Shown here: positions 6,736 through 14,571 of the stretch, piece after piece
How positions within the stretch are numbered: position 1 is the first letter of the stretch
Layout of the letters: every line of letters begins with the position of its first letter
NCBI RefSeq assembly: GCF_001542625.1
Contig: NZ_CP016279.1
Coordinates: 9,672,001 to 9,736,000 of the forward strand
Origin: Streptomyces griseochromogenes
GTDB taxonomy: Bacteria; Actinomycetota; Actinomycetes; Streptomycetales; Streptomycetaceae
Direction: 5' to 3'
DNA: 64,000 bases
The notes under the pieces: model-generated
Seen by the model: only the letters and a program-made list of their open reading frames with translations
Databases searched by the model: none
What the model was told of the DNA's origin: nothing
Made by a program: the position numbers and the translations under genes

Positions 6736-8169
6736 ATGCACGTGACACCTCAGCCCCTCAGCCGCCGGAGCCTGATCAAGGCCGCGGGTGTGGCGAGCGC
6801 GACAACGGCCCTCGCCACGACACCAGCCGCCGCCGACGCCGCCTTCACCCACCCCGGCCTCCTGCACACCCGTACCGACCTCGACCGCATGGCGGCCAAG
6901 GTGAGGGCGGGCGCCGCGCCCTGGAGCGCCGGATACGCGAAGCTCACCGCCAACCGGCACGCGCAGAGCGGCTGGCGGCCCGATCCGCGGACGACCGTGT
7001 ACCGGGGCGCGGGCAGCCCGCAGAACTACGCGATCCTCTACAACGACCTGCACGCCGCCTACCAGAACGCGCTGCGCCATCACGTCAGCGGGGAGGGCGC
7101 CCACGCCGATACGGCCGTGGCGATCCTCAACGGCTGGTCGCGCACGCTCACCTCCCTCGCCGGGTCCGCCGACCGGTTCCTCGCGGCGGGCCTGTACGGC
7201 TACCAGTTCGCCAACGCCGCCGAACTCGTCCGCGACCACCCGGACTTCGACCTGCCCGCCGCAAAAAGGGTCCTCCTGAACGTCTTCTCCGCGCTCAGCG
7301 AGTCCTTCCTCGCCCGGCACAACAACGCCGTCGTCACCAACTACTGGCCCAACTGGGACCTGTGCGCCCTCGCCTGCGTCCTGGCCACCGGCATCTTCTG
7401 CGACGACCGGCGCCGGGTCGACCAGGCCGTCGCGTACTTCGAGCACGGCTCCGGCCTCGGCTCCGTCCGGCACGCCATCCCGGTCGTGCACGACGACGGG
7501 CTCGCCGAGTGGCTGGAGGCCGGCCGCGACCAGGGGCACGCCCTGCTGGGCGTCGGCCTCATGGGCACAGTCTGCGAGATGGCCTGGAACCAGGGCATCG
7601 ACCTCTACGGCTACGACGACAACCGCTTCCTCAAAGGCGCCCAGTACGTGGCCAGGTGGAGCCTCGGGGAGTCCGTGCCGTACACCCCGAACACCCGGAG
7701 GAAGGGTGCCGTCGGCGGCTGGTCCGGCAGCGAGACCGCCACGGCGGCCGCCGTCGTCGACCCGGCCATGACCCGGCCGATCTGGGCGATGATCGCCAAC
7801 CACTACACCGAGCGGCGCGGCCTGTCCGCCTCCTACCTCACCCGCATCGCCGCGAAGGCCGCGCCCGAGGGCGGCGGAGGTGACTACGGCCCCGACAGCG
7901 GCGGCTACGACCAGCTCGGCTTCGGCACCCTTGCCTTCACCCGCGACCGGACCCCCCGCTCCTCCCAGAACCCGGCCGCCGGCTCCGACCCGCGCCCGCG
8001 GACGGCACGCTCGCAGACGGCGTCCCCGGCCTCCGGGACGTCCACGGACCTCGCCGCGACCGGCAGCGCGGACGTCCTCGGCTGGACGGCCGCGGCGGGC
8101 GTCACCGCCGTGGCCGGAGGGCTGTTGCTGCTCCGGCGGCGCGGACGGGCCCGGCCCCCGGCGCGGTGA
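6736..8169 (+). CDS. Tat-exported alginate lyase family protein with LAXTG sortase signal
   Basis: A 477-residue polysaccharide lyase of the alginate lyase type. ATG 6736 opens directly on a twin-arginine signal (SRRSLIK at 9-15, then an Ala/Thr-rich stretch ending near AAADA). The lyase body starts at THPGLLHTRTDLDRM, a sequence shared with PL family alginate lyase domains, and contains NYWPNWDLCA and the EWLEAGRDQGHALLG motif with likely active-site residues. The C-terminus has LAATG (439-443), a hydrophobic helix and an Arg-rich tail. This is the class E sortase signal used in Streptomyces, so the enzyme is probably anchored to the wall. The 42 residues before it are Pro/Ser/Ala-rich linker. 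Confidence 0.85.
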   Translation: MHVTPQPLSRRSLIKAAGVASATTALATTPAAADAAFTHPGLLHTRTDLDRMAAKVRAGAAPWSAGYAKLTANRHAQSGWRPDPRTTVYRGAGSPQNYAILYNDLHAAYQNALRHHVSGEGAHADTAVAILNGWSRTLTSLAGSADRFLAAGLYGYQFANAAELVRDHPDFDLPAAKRVLLNVFSALSESFLARHNNAVVTNYWPNWDLCALACVLATGIFCDDRRRVDQAVAYFEHGSGLGSVRHAIPVVHDDGLAEWLEAGRDQGHALLGVGLMGTVCEMAWNQGIDLYGYDDNRFLKGAQYVARWSLGESVPYTPNTRRKGAVGGWSGSETATAAAVVDPAMTRPIWAMIANHYTERRGLSASYLTRIAAKAAPEGGGGDYGPDSGGYDQLGFGTLAFTRDRTPRSSQNPAAGSDPRPRTARSQTASPASGTSTDLAATGSADVLGWTAAAGVTAVAGGLLLLRRRGRARPPAR

Positions 8170-8178
8170 CGGCGGCCC

Positions 8179-9540
8179 TTACAGCTCCGCCTGCCCCGCG
8201 CCCTTCAGCGCACCCAGGTCGAAGACCTCGCCCATCCTGGCGAAGCCCAGGTCGCTGGGGTGCAGATGGTCACCGGAGTCGTAGTCGGGGCGCAGCCGTC
8301 GGGGGTCGTACGGGTCCTTGAGGGCCCTGTCGAAGTCGACGACGGTGTCGTACACCCGGCCGGACCGGATCTCGGCGTTGACCTGCCGGCGTACCGCCTC
8401 CCGGGCCGGGGTGTAGCCGCGGTGGCCCTTGAAGGGCATGAGGGTCGCGCCGACGACCTTCAGGCCGCGGGCATGGGCCTGGCGGACCAGGGCGCGCAGA
8501 CCGTCGGTGATCCGGTTCGGGTCGGCGAGCTTCGGGTTGCGCAGGATGTCGTTGACGCCGAGGTCGATGACGACGACCTTCACGTTGGTCCGGGAGAGCA
8601 CGTCGCGGCCGAAGCGGCCGAGGCCGCTCTGGTTCTCGGCCGGGCGGCCCAGGCCGTCGGCGAGGACCTGATTGCCGCTGATGCCCTCGTTGACGATGCC
8701 GTAGCGGGGCAGGTCGTCGCCGCTCTCGACCGCCGAGCGCAGACGGCCGGCGAGGACGTCGGGCCAGCGGTGGTTGGCGCCGACGGTGGAGGTGATGCCG
8801 TCGGTGATGGAGTCCCCGAAGACGACGACGGTGCCGGTGGCCTCGTTGCTCAGCACGTCGAGGGCCGTCAGATAGCGCCAGTAGGGGGTCTGTTCGGTGT
8901 ACGGGGTGCCGGTCGCGTCCTCGGTGCGGTCGCCCTCGGCGACGTACGACACCTGGCGCGCGTGCGGGTGGTAGGTGACCGGGCCGGACGGGGTGGGCGA
9001 GTAGGTGGTGACCAGGACGTCCGAGTCGTGCGGGACGGTGACGGGGACGGCGTCGCTGAGCACCTGGCCGCCGGGCGGTATGACCACGCTGGTGACGCCG
9101 CCGAAGGTGAGGCGCCGCATCGTTTCCGCATCGGCCGCGGCGGTGCCGTCGCCGGCCGAGACAGCGAGCGAGGCGTGCGTGATGGTCAGCGGCGACTGGC
9201 CGTAGAGGTTGGACAGCGTGACACGGGCGCTCGTGCCCCCCGTGCTCGCGTGCACGATGTTGCGCACGGAACGGCCGGCCATACCGCCGGCCTCGGTGCC
9301 CGGCTCGCCCCCCACGGGCGCCGTGGACCAGGCACCGACCCAGGTGCCGGTCGAGGCGGGAGCCGCCGAGGAGCCGTGGTGCGGGCGGTTGTCGGCGGTG
9401 GTGCGGGGCGTGCCGTCGTCGGCCGCCACCATGACGTAGATCACGGCGGACAGAGCCACGACCAGGGCGACCAGCCCGCTCAGGACCGCACTGTGCCTTA
9501 CGGGGGACGCCCCCGCACCCCCGCCACGACGCTTGGCCAT
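8179..9540 (-). CDS. Membrane-anchored or secreted SGNH/GDSL hydrolase
   Basis: A 453-residue esterase/lipase-type enzyme. ATG 9540 was chosen because it begins MAKRRGGG, a basic leader before one hydrophobic helix (about 18-38), giving a signal anchor. The SGNH blocks are visible: VVFGDSITDG (block I, catalytic Ser), NEGISGNQVL (block II Gly), LGVNDI (block III Asn) and SGDHLHPSDLG (block V Asp/His). About 170 residues between anchor and block I form a beta-rich domain typical of Streptomyces GDSL exported esterases. Convergent with the alginate lyase, only 9 bp apart; both act outside the cell. Confidence 0.9.
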   Translation of the reverse strand: MAKRRGGGAGASPVRHSAVLSGLVALVVALSAVIYVMVAADDGTPRTTADNRPHHGSSAAPASTGTWVGAWSTAPVGGEPGTEAGGMAGRSVRNIVHASTGGTSARVTLSNLYGQSPLTITHASLAVSAGDGTAAADAETMRRLTFGGVTSVVIPPGGQVLSDAVPVTVPHDSDVLVTTYSPTPSGPVTYHPHARQVSYVAEGDRTEDATGTPYTEQTPYWRYLTALDVLSNEATGTVVVFGDSITDGITSTVGANHRWPDVLAGRLRSAVESGDDLPRYGIVNEGISGNQVLADGLGRPAENQSGLGRFGRDVLSRTNVKVVVIDLGVNDILRNPKLADPNRITDGLRALVRQAHARGLKVVGATLMPFKGHRGYTPAREAVRRQVNAEIRSGRVYDTVVDFDRALKDPYDPRRLRPDYDSGDHLHPSDLGFARMGEVFDLGALKGAGQAEL

Positions 9541-9736
9541 GCTTCTGTTGTTCTCCTCGGGAATTGGGAGCCCGAGGCTCCGATCAGCAGAGCTCATGAT
9601 GCGGCATGGGCTCGGAAGACCTGACAGGGCCCTGCCCAAAACTCCCTTCCGGACAGACGCCGGGAACTCCTGTTCCGTTCCGGGAGTCGGTCAGGAAGGG
9701 ACAATTGTGTGCGGGATCACCGAACGGGTGGAGCTG

Positions 9737-11050
9737 ATGGAACGTACGGAGACCGAAACACCGAGCCGGACCACGTCGTACCGGACCATGACCGCCTTCA
9801 CCCCGGCCGACGAGGAGCGGCGGCGCGGGGTACGGCGGATGAAGCTCACGGCGACCGGAATGCTGCTGTTCGTGGCTGTCGTCTACGTACTGGCCAAGTG
9901 GGGATCGCACCAGGGCGCGGGAGCCTGGACCGGATATGTGGCCGCCGCCGCGGAAGCCGGCATGGTCGGCGCACTGGCCGACTGGTTCGCCGTCACCGCG
10001 CTGTTCCGGCATCCCCTCGGCCTGCCGATCCCCCACACCGCCATCATCCCGACCAAGAAGGACCAGCTGGGCATCTCCCTCGGCGAGTTCGTCGGCGAGA
10101 ACTTCCTCTCCGAGGACGTCGTACGGCAGCGGCTGCGCGCCGTCGGCATCGGCAGCCGGCTGGGCGCCTGGCTGGCCGAACCCGAGCACGCCGACCGCGT
10201 CACGGCCGAACTGGCCACCGCGCTCAGAGGCGCCCTGACCGTGCTGCGCGACTCCGACGTCCAGGCGGTCGTCACGGAGGCGATCACCCGGCGGGCCAAC
10301 GCCCAGGAGATCGCACCCGGCATCGGCAAGATGCTGGAGAAGATCGTCGCGGACGGCGGACACAAACGGATGGTCGACCTGGTGGTGGCCCGCGCCCACG
10401 ACTGGCTCGTGCTGCACCACGCCGACGTCATGGTCGCCGTCGAGGGCGGCGCACCCGGCTGGACCCCCCGGTTCGTGGACAAGAGGGTCGGCGAGCGCGT
10501 CTACAAGGAGCTGCTGCGCTTCGCCACCGAGATGCGCGACATGCCCACCCACCCCGCACGCGGCGCCCTCGACCGCTTCCTCACCGACTTCGCCTCCGAC
10601 CTCCAGTCCGACACCGACACCCGCACGCGGGTGGAGCGGCTCAAGGGCGAAGTGCTGGACCGCGGAGAGGTGCAGGACCTGATCGCGTCCGCGTGGACGG
10701 CAGTACGCTCCATGATCGTCGCCGCGGCCGATGACGAACACAGCCAGCTGCGGATGCGGGTACGGGCCGCCCTACTGTCCCTCGGCACACGGATGGCGAC
10801 CGAGCCGAAGGTCCAGGAGAAGGTCGACAGCTGGGTCGAGGGCGTGGCCGTGCACATCGTGACCACCTACCGCAAGGAGATCACCTCCCTGATCACCGAC
10901 ACCGTGGCCGGCTGGGACGCCGAGCACACCACCCGCAAGATCGAGGCGCACATCGGCCGCGACCTGCAGTTCATCCGGATCAACGGCACGGTGGTGGGCT
11001 CGCTGGCCGGCCTGCTGATCTACGTCGTGTCACGGACGCTCGGGGCCTGA
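9737..11050 (+). CDS. DUF445 family membrane protein
   Basis: A 437-residue protein. ATG 9737 (MERTETETPS) is preferred because the frame upstream reads across the divergent promoter. DUF445 signatures are present: AEAGMVGALADWFAVTALFRHPLGLPIPHTAIIPTKKD at residues about 70-110 (a Trp-Phe-Ala-Val motif beside the first membrane segment), and a C-terminal helix (GSLAGLLIYVVSRTLG). The middle is a long amphipathic helical region. Related proteins are conserved in Gram-positive bacteria, some linked to the envelope; no biochemical role is known. It is transcribed divergently from the GDSL hydrolase. Confidence 0.9.
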   Translation: MERTETETPSRTTSYRTMTAFTPADEERRRGVRRMKLTATGMLLFVAVVYVLAKWGSHQGAGAWTGYVAAAAEAGMVGALADWFAVTALFRHPLGLPIPHTAIIPTKKDQLGISLGEFVGENFLSEDVVRQRLRAVGIGSRLGAWLAEPEHADRVTAELATALRGALTVLRDSDVQAVVTEAITRRANAQEIAPGIGKMLEKIVADGGHKRMVDLVVARAHDWLVLHHADVMVAVEGGAPGWTPRFVDKRVGERVYKELLRFATEMRDMPTHPARGALDRFLTDFASDLQSDTDTRTRVERLKGEVLDRGEVQDLIASAWTAVRSMIVAAADDEHSQLRMRVRAALLSLGTRMATEPKVQEKVDSWVEGVAVHIVTTYRKEITSLITDTVAGWDAEHTTRKIEAHIGRDLQFIRINGTVVGSLAGLLIYVVSRTLGA

Positions 11051-11109
11051 CCCGGCGGGGCGCGAGGGCCGAGGCCGCGGGGGCGGGTCCGCCGGGGATA
11101 CTGGCCCCC

Positions 11110-11712
11110 ATGACCCGCTTGATCCTCGCCACCCGCAACGCCGGAAAGATCACCGAGCTGAGGGCCATCCTCGCCGAGGCCGGACTCCCCCACGAACTCG
11201 TCGGCGCGGACGCCTACCCCGACGTCCCCGACGTCAAGGAAACGGGCGTGACGTTCGCGGAGAACGCCTTGCTGAAGGCCCACGCCCTGGCCCGGGCCAC
11301 CGGCCTGCCCGCCGTCGCCGACGACTCCGGTCTCTGCGTGGACGTCCTGAACGGCGCCCCCGGCATCTTCTCGGCCCGCTGGGCGGGCAAGCACGGAGAC
11401 GACCGGGCCAACCTGGAGCTGCTGCTGGCCCAGCTGTCCGACATCGCGGAGGAACACCGGGGCGCCCACTTCGCGTGCGCGGCGGCGCTCGCCCTGCCGG
11501 ACGGGAGGGAGCGGGTGGTCGAGGGGCAGCTGCGGGGTGTCCTGCGGCATGCGCCGGTGGGCACGAACGGGTTCGGGTACGACCCGATTCTCCAGCCGGA
11601 CGGCGAGACGCGGACGTGTGCCGAGCTGAGCCCCGAGGAGAAGAACGCGATCAGCCATCGGGGGAAGGCGTTTCGGGCGTTGGTGCCGGTGGTGCGGGAG
11701 TTGTTGGGCTGA
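11110..11712 (+). CDS. rdgB: Non-canonical purine NTP pyrophosphatase, RdgB/HAM1 family
   Basis: A 200-residue enzyme that converts dITP, ITP and XTP to monophosphates, keeping deaminated purines out of DNA and RNA. Family motifs are LATRNAGKITEL at the N-terminus (substrate phosphates), ETGVTFAENALLKA, and VADDSGLCVDVLNGAPGIFS with the metal-binding Asp pair and specificity loop. GFGYDPIL and ISHRGKAF complete the nucleotide pocket. Length and order match the family exactly. A perfect bidirectional terminator follows. It is separated from the DUF445 gene by 59 bp. Confidence 0.95.
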   Translation: MTRLILATRNAGKITELRAILAEAGLPHELVGADAYPDVPDVKETGVTFAENALLKAHALARATGLPAVADDSGLCVDVLNGAPGIFSARWAGKHGDDRANLELLLAQLSDIAEEHRGAHFACAAALALPDGRERVVEGQLRGVLRHAPVGTNGFGYDPILQPDGETRTCAELSPEEKNAISHRGKAFRALVPVVRELLG

Positions 11713-11721
11713 AGGCACAGA

Positions 11722-11759
11722 AACGGCCTGCGAATCACACTTACGATTCGCAGGCCGTT
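11722..11759. terminator. Bidirectional hairpin terminator
   Basis: A perfect 15 bp inverted repeat: AACGGCCTGCGAATC (11722-11736) and its complement at 11745-11759, with an 8-nt loop. It separates rdgB (+) from the minus-strand tRNA-Leu and can end transcription from both sides. Confidence 0.92.
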
Positions 11760-11763
11760 CAAG

Positions 11764-11847
11764 TGCGGCGGAAGGGATTCGAACCCTCAAGCCCGGTCAG
11801 GGGCCACAGATCCTAAGTCTGCTGCGTCGCCATTGCGCCACCGCCGC
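11764..11847 (-). tRNA. tRNA-Leu (anticodon UAG)
   Basis: Type II tRNA of 84 nt. The acceptor stem GCGGCGG (5' end at 11847) pairs with CCGCCGC (11765-11771), with A as discriminator from position 11764. The anticodon loop reads ACTTAGGA, giving anticodon TAG at 11815-11813. The long variable arm (TGGCCCCTGACCGGGC region) is typical of leucine tRNAs, and the T-loop is GGTTCGAATCC. CCA is not encoded. The first tRNA base is also the last base of the upstream HNH reading frame. Confidence 0.95.
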
Positions 11848-12312
11848 TAGCCGCCTGCCATCGTACCGGGAGTCGCTGGCTGCCTTCTGCCTCCCCTGCA
11901 CCAGGTGCTAGTGATCGCGTGGCAGTTGGGGCACAGCAACCGCAGGTTCTCGCGCCGGTCATCGCTCCCATCCCCGTTGACGTGGTCGACCTCCAGCGTC
12001 ATGGGCTTGCCGAGCCACTCCGGCTCGACCCCACAATCTGCGCACCGTTCCGGTACTCCCACGTCCCGGAGAGCACGACGCAGCAGCGCGGTGTCCGTTC
12101 GGCGCTTGCCCTCGTGACGGACCAGGATGTCCTCAGGGCCTTTCGCGTTGTGGCTCCGCTTACCGCGCCGGTGCCCCTGCCCGCTTCATGAGATATCGCC
12201 GGAGGTTGGCGTACGACCGCACACCCAGAAAGGCGATGGCCTCGTCAACGTCGGAGCACTGTGCGGCAGCTTCTTCCAGCCGCTCGCGGGTGTACTGCAC
12301 ACCGCTGCTCAT
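11847..12312 (-). pseudogene. HNH endonuclease gene, frameshifted
   Basis: The ATG at 12312 overlaps the stop of the upstream HNH gene (ATGA, 12309-12312). Its frame encodes 50 residues (VQYTRERLEEAAAQCSDVDE on) homologous to the start of that gene and stops at TAA 12160-12162. The remainder of the protein is open in another frame from about 12185 to the TAG at 11847-11849. It reads SGQGHRRGKRS, then GVPERCADCGVEPEW and the HNH core LEVDHVNGDGSDDRRENLRL. The break near 12186-12195 lacks the IDTSHF-type residues expected by comparison with the paralogue. So a small deletion and frameshift has split the gene. Expression of only the 71-residue HNH part from GTG 12062 is possible. Confidence 0.75.
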
Positions 12313-12947
12313 CGGGCACCCCTGCCACGCCCCCGGTAAGTGTCCGTTACAGAATGGCAGTTGGGGCAGAGGAAGCGCAGGTTGTCGATGCGGTTGTCCC
12401 GCCAGTTGCCGTCGATGTGATCGACCTCCAGCGGCAGCGGCTTCCCCCGCCACACCGCCTCGATTCCACACAGGGCACAGCACTCTTCCAGGCCCTGGGC
12501 GAGCAGCGCTTGCTTGAGACGATCGCTCGGGACTCGCCGGGCCTGAGTGTCCCGCAGCTCGACGAGCACGGCTTCTGCCGTCCGACGAGGCCTGGCGTCG
12601 ACACCTCGCGGTGGCACCTGGAAGTGCGAAGTATCGATCCCATACGCCTTGATCCGCCGACTGATTTGCGTGTGGTGACCGCCCACGACCTCCAGCCCGA
12701 GCCGCCGCAGTACCTCGCACATGTTCGTGGAGGCGGCCACCGCCTGCTCAAGGATTTCCCGTGTCCACCTCACCCCCTCCCGCTCGAAGTGCGACACATC
12801 CACTCCCAGCTTCCTCATCCGCCCGAGCACGTACCGCCGCGTCGAGCTCTTCGGGTCCACCCCTAACCGCTCCAACGCCTCCGACAGCGTCCGCGCCCCG
12901 CGAGCCGCCTCCTCCAGCCGCTCCTTGGTGTACGCACTGGCCCCCAT
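12309..12947 (-). CDS. HNH endonuclease with two N-terminal helical modules
   Basis: A 212-residue protein. Residues 1-54 and 62-109 are two related helical modules, each ending in SHF (VDVSHF, IDTSHF) and likely DNA-binding. Residues 157-200 form the HNH nuclease: paired Cys (CALCG, CPNCH) around LEVDHIDGNWRDN. Such proteins are common in actinobacteria and phages, often as homing-type or stand-alone nucleases. Its stop overlaps the start of the second, damaged HNH gene (ATGA), so they formed a two-gene unit directly upstream of tRNA-Leu. Biological role unknown. Confidence 0.85.
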   Translation of the reverse strand: MGASAYTKERLEEAARGARTLSEALERLGVDPKSSTRRYVLGRMRKLGVDVSHFEREGVRWTREILEQAVAASTNMCEVLRRLGLEVVGGHHTQISRRIKAYGIDTSHFQVPPRGVDARPRRTAEAVLVELRDTQARRVPSDRLKQALLAQGLEECCALCGIEAVWRGKPLPLEVDHIDGNWRDNRIDNLRFLCPNCHSVTDTYRGRGRGAR

Positions 12948-13030
12948 CGAGTCCCCCTCCGTTCCGGCTGCGCATTCGCAGCTCGCACGGAGTAACTAAC
13001 CGTTTATCGGACAGTCACGCCCGGAATGGA

Positions 13031-13066
13031 AACAGCCCGCGCCGGGGCATCCCGGCGCGGGCTGTT
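13031..13066 (-). terminator. Hairpin terminator of the peroxiredoxin gene
   Basis: A perfect 16 bp inverted repeat (13031-13046 and 13051-13066) with the 4-nt loop GCAT. It lies 27 bp beyond the bcp stop codon. No transcript enters from the other side, since the HNH gene starts at 12947 and reads away. Confidence 0.9.
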
Positions 13067-13093
13067 CAGCAGGAGGAAATTGCCCTCAGGGAC

Positions 13094-13561
13094 TCAGATC
13101 CCCAGGTCCTTGATGATCTTGGCTACGTGGCCCGTCGCGCGGACGTTGTACAGGGCCCGTTCGACCTTGCCCTCCTCGTCCACGACGACCGTGGAGCGGA
13201 TGACGCCCATGTACGTCTTGCCGTAGTTCTTCTTCTCGCCGAAGGCGCCGTAGGCGTCGAGGACCTTCTTGTCGGGGTCGGCGAGGAGGGTGACCTTCAG
13301 GGACTCCTGCTCGCGGAACTTGGCCAGCTTCTCCGGCTTGTCGGGAGAGATGCCGATGACGTCGTAGCCGGCGCCGGCCAGGAGGGAGAGGTTGTCCGTG
13401 AAGTCGCAGGCCTGCTTGGTGCAGCCGGGGGTCAGGGCCGCGGGGTAGAAGTAGACGATGACCTTGCGGCCCTTGTGGGAGGAAAGGGACACCTCGTTGC
13501 CGTCGGCATCCGGGAGGGTGAAGGCGGGGGCCACGTCCCCGGGCTGGAGTCGCTCGCTCAT
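13094..13561 (-). CDS. bcp: Thioredoxin-dependent peroxiredoxin, Bcp/PrxQ type
   Basis: A 155-residue thiol peroxidase that reduces H2O2 and organic hydroperoxides. ATG 13561 (MSERLQPGDVAPAFTLPD) gives the standard family start; the upstream 23 codons are not conserved-looking. The peroxidatic Cys is C47 in TPGCTKQAC and the resolving Cys is C52, the PrxQ arrangement. FYPAALTPGC has Ala-Leu where many relatives have Ala-Ser or Lys-Asp. It is divergent from the DUF3618 gene across 92 bp and followed by a strong terminator. Confidence 0.95.
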   Translation of the reverse strand: MSERLQPGDVAPAFTLPDADGNEVSLSSHKGRKVIVYFYPAALTPGCTKQACDFTDNLSLLAGAGYDVIGISPDKPEKLAKFREQESLKVTLLADPDKKVLDAYGAFGEKKNYGKTYMGVIRSTVVVDEEGKVERALYNVRATGHVAKIIKDLGI

Positions 13562-13653
13562 CGGTCCAGCGTAACGGGGGGCGTTGCGGCGCGGCGGGGG
13601 GTGGAGCTGACAGACTGTCCAGGACAGCATCAGGAGACTTCGGAGGCCGTACG

Positions 13654-13983
13654 GTGGCGGACACGTCGGACACCAGAACCCCGGCGCAGATCGAGGCGGA
13701 CATCAAGCGCCGCCGTGACGTGCTGGCCGAGACGCTCGACGAGATCGGGGTGCGGGTGCATCCGAAGACGATCGTCGGGGATGCCAAGGCCAAGGTCGTC
13801 GCCAATGTCGATCACACGGTCGGGCGGGCTTATGTCCAGGTCAATCGGGTGGTGAGTGAGGTGCGGGCGCAGTTCGTGGACGAGGAGGGCGCGCCCAGGC
13901 TGGAGCGGGTCGTCCCTGTCGCGCTTGTCGTCGTGGGTGTGGTGGGGCTGCTCGCCCTCGGGTCACGGCGGCGCAAGAGCTGA
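13654..13983 (+). CDS. DUF3618 family membrane protein
   Basis: A 109-residue protein from GTG 13654. The N-terminal RTPAQIEADIKRRRDVLAET segment is the DUF3618 signature (a short charged helix). It ends with one membrane helix (about 87-103, VPVALVVVGVVGLLALG) and a basic RRRKS tail. Topology suggests a cytoplasmic coiled-coil with a C-terminal anchor. Function is unknown across the family; it is often found beside bcp in Streptomyces, as here. Confidence 0.85.
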   Translation: MADTSDTRTPAQIEADIKRRRDVLAETLDEIGVRVHPKTIVGDAKAKVVANVDHTVGRAYVQVNRVVSEVRAQFVDEEGAPRLERVVPVALVVVGVVGLLALGSRRRKS

Positions 13984-14048
13984 CAAGGCGGAGTCGAGCG
14001 GGTGGTCCTGGGTCGTACGGGCGGGTCCGAGGCAGGTAGGTTCGAGGC

Positions 14049-14408
14049 GTGAGCGCCAACAGAAACCAGCAGAGCAACCCTCAGCACGACAAGCTGCCCA
14101 TTCGGATGCTGCATGACCGGGTGCTGGTCAAGCAGGACACGGGTGAGGGCGAGCGGCGGTCGGGCGGCGGCATCCTGATTCCCGCGACCGCGGCGGTCGG
14201 GCGGCGGCTGGCCTGGGCCGAGGTCGTCGCGGTCGGGCAGAACGTGCGGACGGTGGAGCCCGGCGACCGTGTTCTGTTCGACCCGGAGGACCGTGCCGAG
14301 GTCGAGGTGCGGGGCGTGGCGTATGTGCTCATGCGGGAGCGCGATCTGCACGCGGTGGCCGCGGACCGGTTCGAGGGCGGCGAGGACTCCACCGGCCTGT
14401 ACCTCTGA
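14049..14408 (+). CDS. GroES-like co-chaperonin family protein
   Basis: A 119-residue protein with the GroES fold. LPIRMLHDRVLVKQD is the first strand, GGILIP the beta-turn before the mobile loop (ATAAVGRR), then GDRVLFDPEDRAEVEVRGVAYVLMRERDL. It is longer than classical GroES (about 97-102 residues), with a 16-residue polar N-terminus and a divergent C-terminal tail (FEGGEDSTGLYL). No groEL gene is adjacent, so it is probably the secondary GroES-type protein conserved in Streptomyces, not the housekeeping one. Confidence 0.85.
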   Translation: MSANRNQQSNPQHDKLPIRMLHDRVLVKQDTGEGERRSGGGILIPATAAVGRRLAWAEVVAVGQNVRTVEPGDRVLFDPEDRAEVEVRGVAYVLMRERDLHAVAADRFEGGEDSTGLYL

Positions 14409-14431
14409 TTCGGTCGATTCGATGGCCGATG

Positions 14432-14463
14432 GGGGCTGGTGACTGTTGTCACCAGCCCCTTTT
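14432..14463 (+). terminator. Rho-independent terminator after the GroES-like gene
   Basis: A perfect 12 bp stem (14432-14443 with 14448-14459), loop TGTT, followed by TTTT. It lies 24 bp beyond the stop codon of the GroES-like gene and just before the guanidine riboswitch, so the SMR transporter has its own transcript or depends on read-through. Confidence 0.92.
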
Positions 14464-14488
14464 GTCGTCCCTTTGCTATGTTCGAAGG

Positions 14489-14538
14489 AGCCCGACGAGA
14501 CGCGCCGTACCGGGATGCAGGCAAAGACGACGCACCGA
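14489..14538 (+). promoter_or_regulatory. Guanidine-III riboswitch (ykkC-III / mini-ykkC-III class)
   Basis: The segment from 14491 contains CCCGACGAGACGCGCCGTAC, then CGGGATGCAGGCAAAGACGA and CGCACCG. This follows the guanidine-III consensus I remember: ACGAG, then GCGCCGUACC, then GCxxGACAAGACGGCGC-like closing elements forming a pseudoknot. It lies 34 bp before the GTG start of an SMR transporter of the guanidinium exporter type, the expected target. The ribosome site (CGGAGG at 14559-14564) lies just downstream, so ligand binding probably controls access to it. Confidence 0.88.
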
Positions 14539-14571
14539 AGAAGAGTCGTTCTCGTCTCGGAGGTGTTTGTC

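Noticed and set aside
11764..11847. tRNA-Leu as an integration site of a mobile element
   Set aside because: No integrase, no direct repeat of the tRNA 3' end, and the HNH genes sit at the 5' side of the tRNA, opposite to the usual attB end.
14049..14408. Primary groES of the cell
   Set aside because: No groEL is adjacent and the sequence is extended at both ends; the HrcA CIRCE element expected before groES was not seen upstream.
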